Origin: Craterostigma plantagineum
Taxonomy: Eukaryota; Streptophyta; Magnoliopsida; Lamiales; Linderniaceae
DNA length: 64,000 bases
Reading direction: 5' to 3'
Assembly: GCA_027422505.1 (NCBI GenBank)
Contig: JAPQWV010001354.1
Location: 29,864-93,863, forward strand
The notes under the pieces were generated by a model. It ran no database searches. It was not told the origin of the DNA and saw only the letters and a list, made by a program, of their open reading frames with translations. The translations under genes and the position numbers were made by a program. Shown piece by piece: positions 58,779-64,000 of this stretch. The first letter of the stretch is position 1. Each line of letters begins with the position of its first letter.

Positions 58779-59290
58779 ATGTTTTTAAACCCACGATTAA
58801 ATTACTAAACCCTCAACCACGGTTTCTCAATTCCAGTTCCTTTTTTTTAATGGATAAATAGAAAAATAAAAATTATCTTAATGTCAATTGTTGATTTGTC
58901 TACCATTACATTGTGAATTGTGCGACGTGCTTCTCTTGTAAAGAGCACACCATTTACCCAACTCTACTAACGAAGCCCTCAAACTCTTGTAAGGTTTTAT
59001 ATGACCAACAACTATCTTTGTTCGTACATTCACTTCTAACAAAATGGTTTTTTCTTTCATTGTTATGTACAACTAGAGACATTTTATTGCAAGCATAGTA
59101 CTAGTGGTGCATTCTTCAACATTCCTTACATCCTTTGTTGAGACGATAATAAGGTTAAATCTTATCCTCTCATTTATTTTCGAGTCAAAAACAACACACC
59201 ACAATACAACTCATTTTGCTCCCACGTTTGATTCTTTCGCATCATGAATGCGCTTTATATACATCATAAGATATGGCCATTGAACACACA
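58779..59290. other. Promoter side of the ZF-HD gene
   Basis: Non-coding; short frames without resemblance to known families. Confidence 0.4.
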
Positions 59291-59299
59291 CACACACAC

Positions 59300-59344
<45 letters not shown>

Positions 59345-59353
59345 GAGAGAGAG
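59285..59353. repeat. Compound (CA)n(GA)n microsatellite
   Basis: A CA run is followed by a GA run ending at the ATG of the ZF-HD gene, so it is in the leader. An in-frame ATG upstream (59273) could extend the protein by 27 repeat-encoded residues, which is not favoured. Confidence 0.9.
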
Positions 59354-60030
59354 ATGGAGGGAGAGAAAAGTCAATATCATCATCGACACCAAGAAGGAGA
59401 TTCGTATAAAGAATGCTTGAGAAACCATGCAGCAAGCATAGGAAGCTACGCCACGGATGGATGCGGAGAGTTCGCATTAATAATGGACGAAAATGCCCCC
59501 GGAGGAGGTGGCATGTCGTCGGGGCTCAACTGTGCAGCTTGTGGGTGCCACCGTATTTCCACCGGAGAGTCCCCTCCCAACATCATCATCAAGAAATGAT
59601 GAACACTTGTAATAACAGATCTTCGTCGTCCTCACCCAACGACCGCGGTAATAATAATAACAGCAACGGGAAGAAGAGATTCAGGACCAAATTCACGGAG
59701 GAGCAGAAGGAGAAGATGCTGAGGTTTGCTGACGAGAAGTTGGGCTGGAGAATGCAGCAGCAGCAGCAGCAGAGGAAAGATGAGATTGAGATGTTCTGCA
59801 ATGGGGTTGGGATTACTAGGAAAGTCTTCAAAGTTTGGATGCATAACCATAAGACTGTTAGCAGTAGTCGTGGCGGTTCTAATAATGCTGAGATTCCAAT
59901 AATAACAATGTTAATAGTAAGGTCGAATGGAATGGGAATGCGTCTTCTCTTACAGATGATATTGATCAGTAACTGTGTGCTGAGTTTATCAGTGCAGAGG
60001 AGGCACACTTCACTTCACTTTGTTGATTAG
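59354..60030 (+). CDS. Zinc-finger homeodomain (ZF-HD) transcription factor, frameshifted between its two domains
   Basis: Residues from [10 protein letters not shown] contain the ZF-HD dimerisation finger [20 protein letters not shown]...NCAACGCHR. The conserved sequence should continue FHRRE-like; here the frame turns to ISTGES and stops at 59599. In the +1 frame [16 protein letters not shown] follows, then an Asn-rich linker and the homeodomain [20 protein letters not shown]...[19 protein letters not shown]. One missing base at about 59553 (CACCG/TATTTC) explains both. With it restored the frame runs to 60030 (225 residues). A further missing base near 59897 would give [17 protein letters not shown] and a stop at 59972, which looks more natural as a C-terminus, but this is uncertain. 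An exon is unlikely to hide the first shift, because family members are intronless. A DNA-binding nuclear regulator by family. Confidence 0.82.
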
Positions 60031-60492
60031 GTTTTAGCTTCTCACTTAAACCATCTTTTCCGTGTTAACGCCCTTTCATCCCTGCCGCGGTGTGTTGATT
60101 TCAAGTTTCATTGGTTGGTTTTGATTATAAATATCTAAACAAAATAGGTCAAAATAAAATAGGTAAAATTCTTCAACATATATCACATCACAACAAAAAG
60201 ATATATTCCCTTCGAAATATGAAAATTAAATTCCTGTATATGATTGATTATGGTAAGAAGGTCCTCTCCTATCTTGGGTATATCTCCAACAAAGATATCA
60301 GAAACAAAGCACAACAAAAGGAAGTTCTTGATGAAGAAGTCGCAAGCACAAGAAAGACTTCACCAATAAGCACAGGCAGTAATTCAAAAACTATCTTTCA
60401 AATGGCTTTGTGTACTTTTTACTTGAATTCAATCGAAAGCCTTCTCCTCCCAATCATCCACCACCGCATCTCCTCCACCACCTTCACCCACC
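60031..60492. other. Convergent 3' flanks of the ZF-HD and NFXL1 genes
   Basis: No gene is recognised. Confidence 0.45.
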
Positions 60493-63400
60493 TTACTCCC
60501 CAGACGCCGAACCAACCCCAGACGGCTCGCCCGTCCCCGACTCGAGAACGCTCCACCGATTCGAACCACCACCACTACCACCTTCTTCCTCACGAGCACC
60601 CGCCGTCGTCGCCCTCGACTCAGCCCATTCCTCAGTAGCACCACCACCACCCCCCGAATCGGATTCCCGCAGCAAAACAGCCTTCTTCCAAGGATTTCCC
60701 TTCACCGCAGCACTGCTGGGTCCCACCCACGCATTCGAACTAGAACCCGCCGCCAAACCGCTCTGAGCCGAGGGCACAGCCACGGCTCCGTGGTACACAG
60801 AGCCCTGATCCAGCCTCCTCATGGCAGCCGCCGCCCTCGGCGGGTCGCTGAAGACGGTCAGAGCGTTCCTATCGTTCAGCCAAACTAGCTCGCACTCTCC
60901 TCCGAACCTAAGAACCAAGGCGCTGATGTCGGCGTCCCTGGGAAGGTCGAACAGAGCCACGACGAGCCGCGGGTCCATGTCGATTAGAGGATCGTAGGCC
61001 GGCGGCTGCAGCATGCTGCTCGGGTTGCTGCACCTAACGCCCAGAACACGTGCCGGCGGCTTCGACTTGGGAGTCGCGTGGACCATGACGAACCTCTTGG
61101 GCTCCCAGCCAGCGGCGTTCACGGTCAGCTTCCATCGATCTGCTATGAGCCTCACGGCGTCCCTCTTCTCCTTCGTCATCACGGCGAAAACGTGGACTTT
61201 TAGCCCCCCGCCGCTCGCCGCCGTCCTTCCCCTGCCCAGAACCAAATACTTGCACCTCTCCTCCACTGACAAGGACGAACTTGGAATCGCGCCTTAGAAG
61301 GTCTGACAAAACTTCAGACACGGATGGATTCTCGCCGAAGTGGAGCACGTCGAGGTTCGGCGTAGTGACTCCAAAGGCGTCGGCGAGGACCTTCTTGCGC
61401 TCTGCTTTTGCGCATTCTTCGTCGCACGTAAGCGTCCTCTGGCCGAGCGGGACCTTCACGCCGTCATTTTCTTCGACGGGCTGGAGAGGGGAAGGCAGCT
61501 TTTGTATAACCGAAGCTTCGAAGACAGTGTCGTTGCTGTACCCACTGCTGTTACCGCCAGCATCGCAGGGAACCGTAGCAGTTATTCGTCCACAGGCGCA
61601 CGTTATAGTGACGGGAACTTCGCACCTTACGTCGGGGCAAGGAGAGGAAGGATGGCAAAGGGCGTTGCAAGCGTGCCTGCAATCTCTCCTAGGAGCACCA
61701 CATGTTTGCCCGCACGACGATCTCAGGCCATTGCTTGACGAGGATTCACAAGGGGGGACGTGGCAGGTCCTAGAGCAGGCGTGAAGGCCACACTGCCTAG
61801 GTTTCCCACAAAGCTTGTTGCACCTTATGTCTTTCGACCCGCATGGTATGTTTTCGAAGGACAACGTGGCCGCCGACGCACTCCTTTGCGACGGGGAGGG
61901 AGCACGGCGGGCAATCGCCAAAGTGACAGCTGTGCGAAGAGGGATGCCCGCACGGCTGGGGAACAGAGCAAGGGTACTGACATGAGGCAGAGGCGTTCCG
62001 CAAGGCAGGGGAGGGGGAATCGAAGTCTTGCCGCAAGCGCAGGTCAGTTCGGTGAATATGGTCTCCAAGCAGGGCGGGCAGTGACCGCTGTGGCAGAGCG
62101 ACGGGCAAGAGTGCTGACCGCACCTTAGCTTCTTCTCGCATGGCATGGAGCAGAGATGTGGGTCCCAGTCTAAGGGAGGAGAGTTGCTGCTCGGATTATA
62201 CAATGGGCAGCATCGTTCACTGCATCGGTGCCTTCCGCATGTTTTCTTCCTCCCACATGGCCTATCGCAGGTAAAAGTTGCAGCCTCGGCTGAAGCGTTG
62301 AAGCATTCGACGGAGCGAGAAGTTGAGCCACAGCGACATTTCTGAGTGACGAGCACTTGACAAGGAGGGCAAACCCCAGAATGGCAAATGGCTTGGCAGC
62401 TATGCAGCTTACAAGGGAGGATCTTCCCACAAACCTGCGAACAAGTTGGGACGGGGTCCAAACAGCTTTGCCTGTCCTCATTTAAGCTCGTCTTACCACA
62501 GCAGCATGTCTCAACATTGCTCGGGAGTAACCCGCATTCCCCGCATGGCCCGGGATGGCAACATTCTTGGCAGGCGTGATTACCACAACCAAGCATCTTC
62601 TCGCAGGTCTTATTGCAGGAGAAGACACCGTCTTCAGCCTTAATTTCTCCCTTCACGATCATGTCTCCACAGAGAACAACCTCGGTGGATTTCTTGCAGA
62701 AACATGAGGCAGTTACAAGAACCCGACAAGGATCACAAGAACCAACATGACAGACTCTTTCGCATCGATGCCTCCCACAATCGAGCATCTTCTCGCATCT
62801 CTGACCACAGGTCAAGACAGACGTCCTATCTGAGCACCTCGTAGTAATCACTTTCTTACCGCACGGACAGTTTCTAGGAGGAGCAAAGGCCTTGCAAGGA
62901 GGACATGGACCAGGGTGGCATTGTAAAACACAAATGTGAGGACACAAGTCCTCACTATTCAAGCCACTGCCAGGCACTTCTCTCTCCAACCGTTTTCCAC
63001 ATGGCTCACCACATGAATGTGGGGTCAGATACAAATCCGATGGAGGGTCGAGCCTCTTCCCACAAAAGCAAGAATATCGAATCTCCTTAGACGATGTGAG
63101 CTGCACAGATTGGCACCCAGGGCACGCCAATTGAACCCTTGATTCTTCTCAGCCGACAAGTCGACAGAAGTTGGAGCCTTTGCCCATTTCTTTATACAGT
63201 TCAGGTGAAAAATTGAGAAACAGCTAGAGCATGACCAAATGGGTGCAGATCTCCTGACCATGTCATAGCAAATCATGCATTCAACAGCACCCTTAGAGAG
63301 CTTCTCCTGAATCTCCTGCACAAGCTGCGGCAGATTCCCATCTTTTCCAACTTACGATTTTGTCTGGGATCGTTCTTGCGCCTATCTATTTCCTGCTCTC

Positions 63401-63677
63401 TCTGCTTATTGAAGTATCTACCCGGATTTCCCCTGGAACCAAAGTGGTTCCTGTTCTGTGCTTGAGCGACTGGTCGGGCCGAAACATTAGGAGAGACCAC
63501 ACTAGTCTCATCAGCGCTCGGTCTCAAATGATCAGTGTCTGAGGTTGGCTCTGGAGGTTGGGCAACAGGCAAGCCACCGCGCGGGACCCACCTAAGCTGG
63601 TTGTTTCCGGACTGATTTTGGTTCCTAGGACGGTGATTAGCGTTTCCACGATGGCTAATCTGATCAGCAGAGCTCAT
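60493..63677 (-). CDS. NFXL1: NF-X1-type zinc finger protein NFXL1, with five single-base indels
   Basis: The ATG at 63677 (MSSADQISHRG) precedes a Gln/Asn/Arg-rich head, a RING-like finger (CMICYDMVRRSAPIWSCSSC, FHLNCIKKW, WRCPGCQ), then about ten NF-X1 repeats (for example CGRHRCERVCHVGSCDPC, CGNHACQECCHPGPC) and the plant C-terminal block ERCKYLVLGRGR, NAAGWEPKRFVMVHATPKSK, PRDADISALVLRFGGECELV. The frame breaks five times: a base is missing in the A run at 63343-63346, another at 63124-63127, another near 61981; an extra A lies at 61851-61854 and an extra base at 61273-61274. Correcting all five gives 1062 codons including stop, exactly in phase. Arabidopsis NFXL1 (a RING-type nuclear regulator of salt, defence and trichothecene responses) is somewhat longer. 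All lesions are single-base, mostly in or near homopolymers. Confidence 0.9.
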
Positions 63678-64000
63678 ATTCTGATTCAAAGACGACGAAC
63701 TCTCAAGAGCCAGAAGCAACGACAGCGTAGAGTCTCTGGAAGATCGACCTTTCTCCAACCTCTAAATACCAGATCGAAGAAAGAAAGTTCAGGAACTAAC
63801 CCAAAGTGAAAGTAATCTCATACAAGCAAGCCAGCTGACCGAAACCACAAACTTTTTAGATCCTATGTAGAATCAATAAGCAAACCTAACTACCTACGCC
63901 AATTATTGAACAAAAATCTCACCATACATCACACAAACATAAAATCAAAGCAGATCGCAACAAAGAAAAAGAAAACCGCATACCTTAAAAGAAAAAAGAT
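63678..64000. other. NFXL1 leader and promoter
   Basis: The frame stays open upstream to 63758 without an ATG, so the leader probably begins here. Nothing else is recognised. Confidence 0.4.

Noticed and set aside
59273..59353. In-frame upstream ATG that would extend the ZF-HD protein by 27 residues
   Set aside because: The extension is encoded wholly by CA and GA repeats; MEGEKSQ at 59354 is a normal family start.
61281..62643. Long plus-strand frames opposite NFXL1
   Set aside because: Mirror frames of the GC- and Cys-rich NFXL1 coding sequence.

Overview
The window is nuclear DNA from a flowering plant. Genes are interrupted by GT-AG introns, intergenic DNA is AT-rich, and every recognised product belongs to a land-plant family (ARF, AP2/ERF, IDD, BPC, ZF-HD, PPR, SAC9, ARGOS/OSR). 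The overall feel is of a eudicot, perhaps an asterid, but nothing in the sequence fixes the species. No tRNA, rRNA, CRISPR array or bacterial-type operon was seen.

Layout. 0-3.4 kb: 3' half of SAC9 (+). 6.5-6.8 kb: an ARGOS/OSR-type organ-size membrane protein (+) behind a leader intron and uORFs. 7.7-10.0 kb: an HDA19-like class I histone deacetylase (-) with a one-base frameshift. 11.3-11.6 kb: a MITE. 11.9-13.8 kb: a secreted polygalacturonase (-). 14.6-15.7 kb: an aldo-keto reductase (-). 18.4-19.2 kb: a short, five-exon atypical bHLH153-like gene (-). 21.5-23.3 kb: a trigger-factor-like plastid protein (-), head-to-head with SRP14 (+, 23.5-24.8 kb), which is broken by two indels. 25.3-25.6 kb: a 71-residue protein (+). 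26.2-27.0 kb: a decayed STAR1/ABCI17 ABC-ATPase pseudogene. 27.2-30.4 kb: a tandem array of about 290-bp units followed by three 93-bp units. 31.6-34.2 kb: a small membrane protein and a membrane-anchored GH28 enzyme (both +).

From 36 kb on the window is rich in regulators: an ERF group X factor (-), a long mitochondrial-type PPR protein (-), an ARF (+, 14 exons), an IDD14/15/16-clade zinc-finger gene (-), a BASIC PENTACYSTEINE factor (-), a ZF-HD gene (+, frameshifted) and NFXL1 (-, five single-base indels).

Two themes stand out. First, four conserved genes (HDA, SRP14, ZF-HD, NFXL1) carry small indels while similar-sized neighbours (PPR, ARF, IDD, BPC, SAC9) are intact; either the assembly has residual indel errors or some copies are decaying. 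Second, many (GA/CT)n tracts lie in leaders and flanks of developmental regulators in a window that also encodes a GAGA-binding BPC protein. Exon boundaries were read by eye from splice sites and checked by reading phase; they are predictions.
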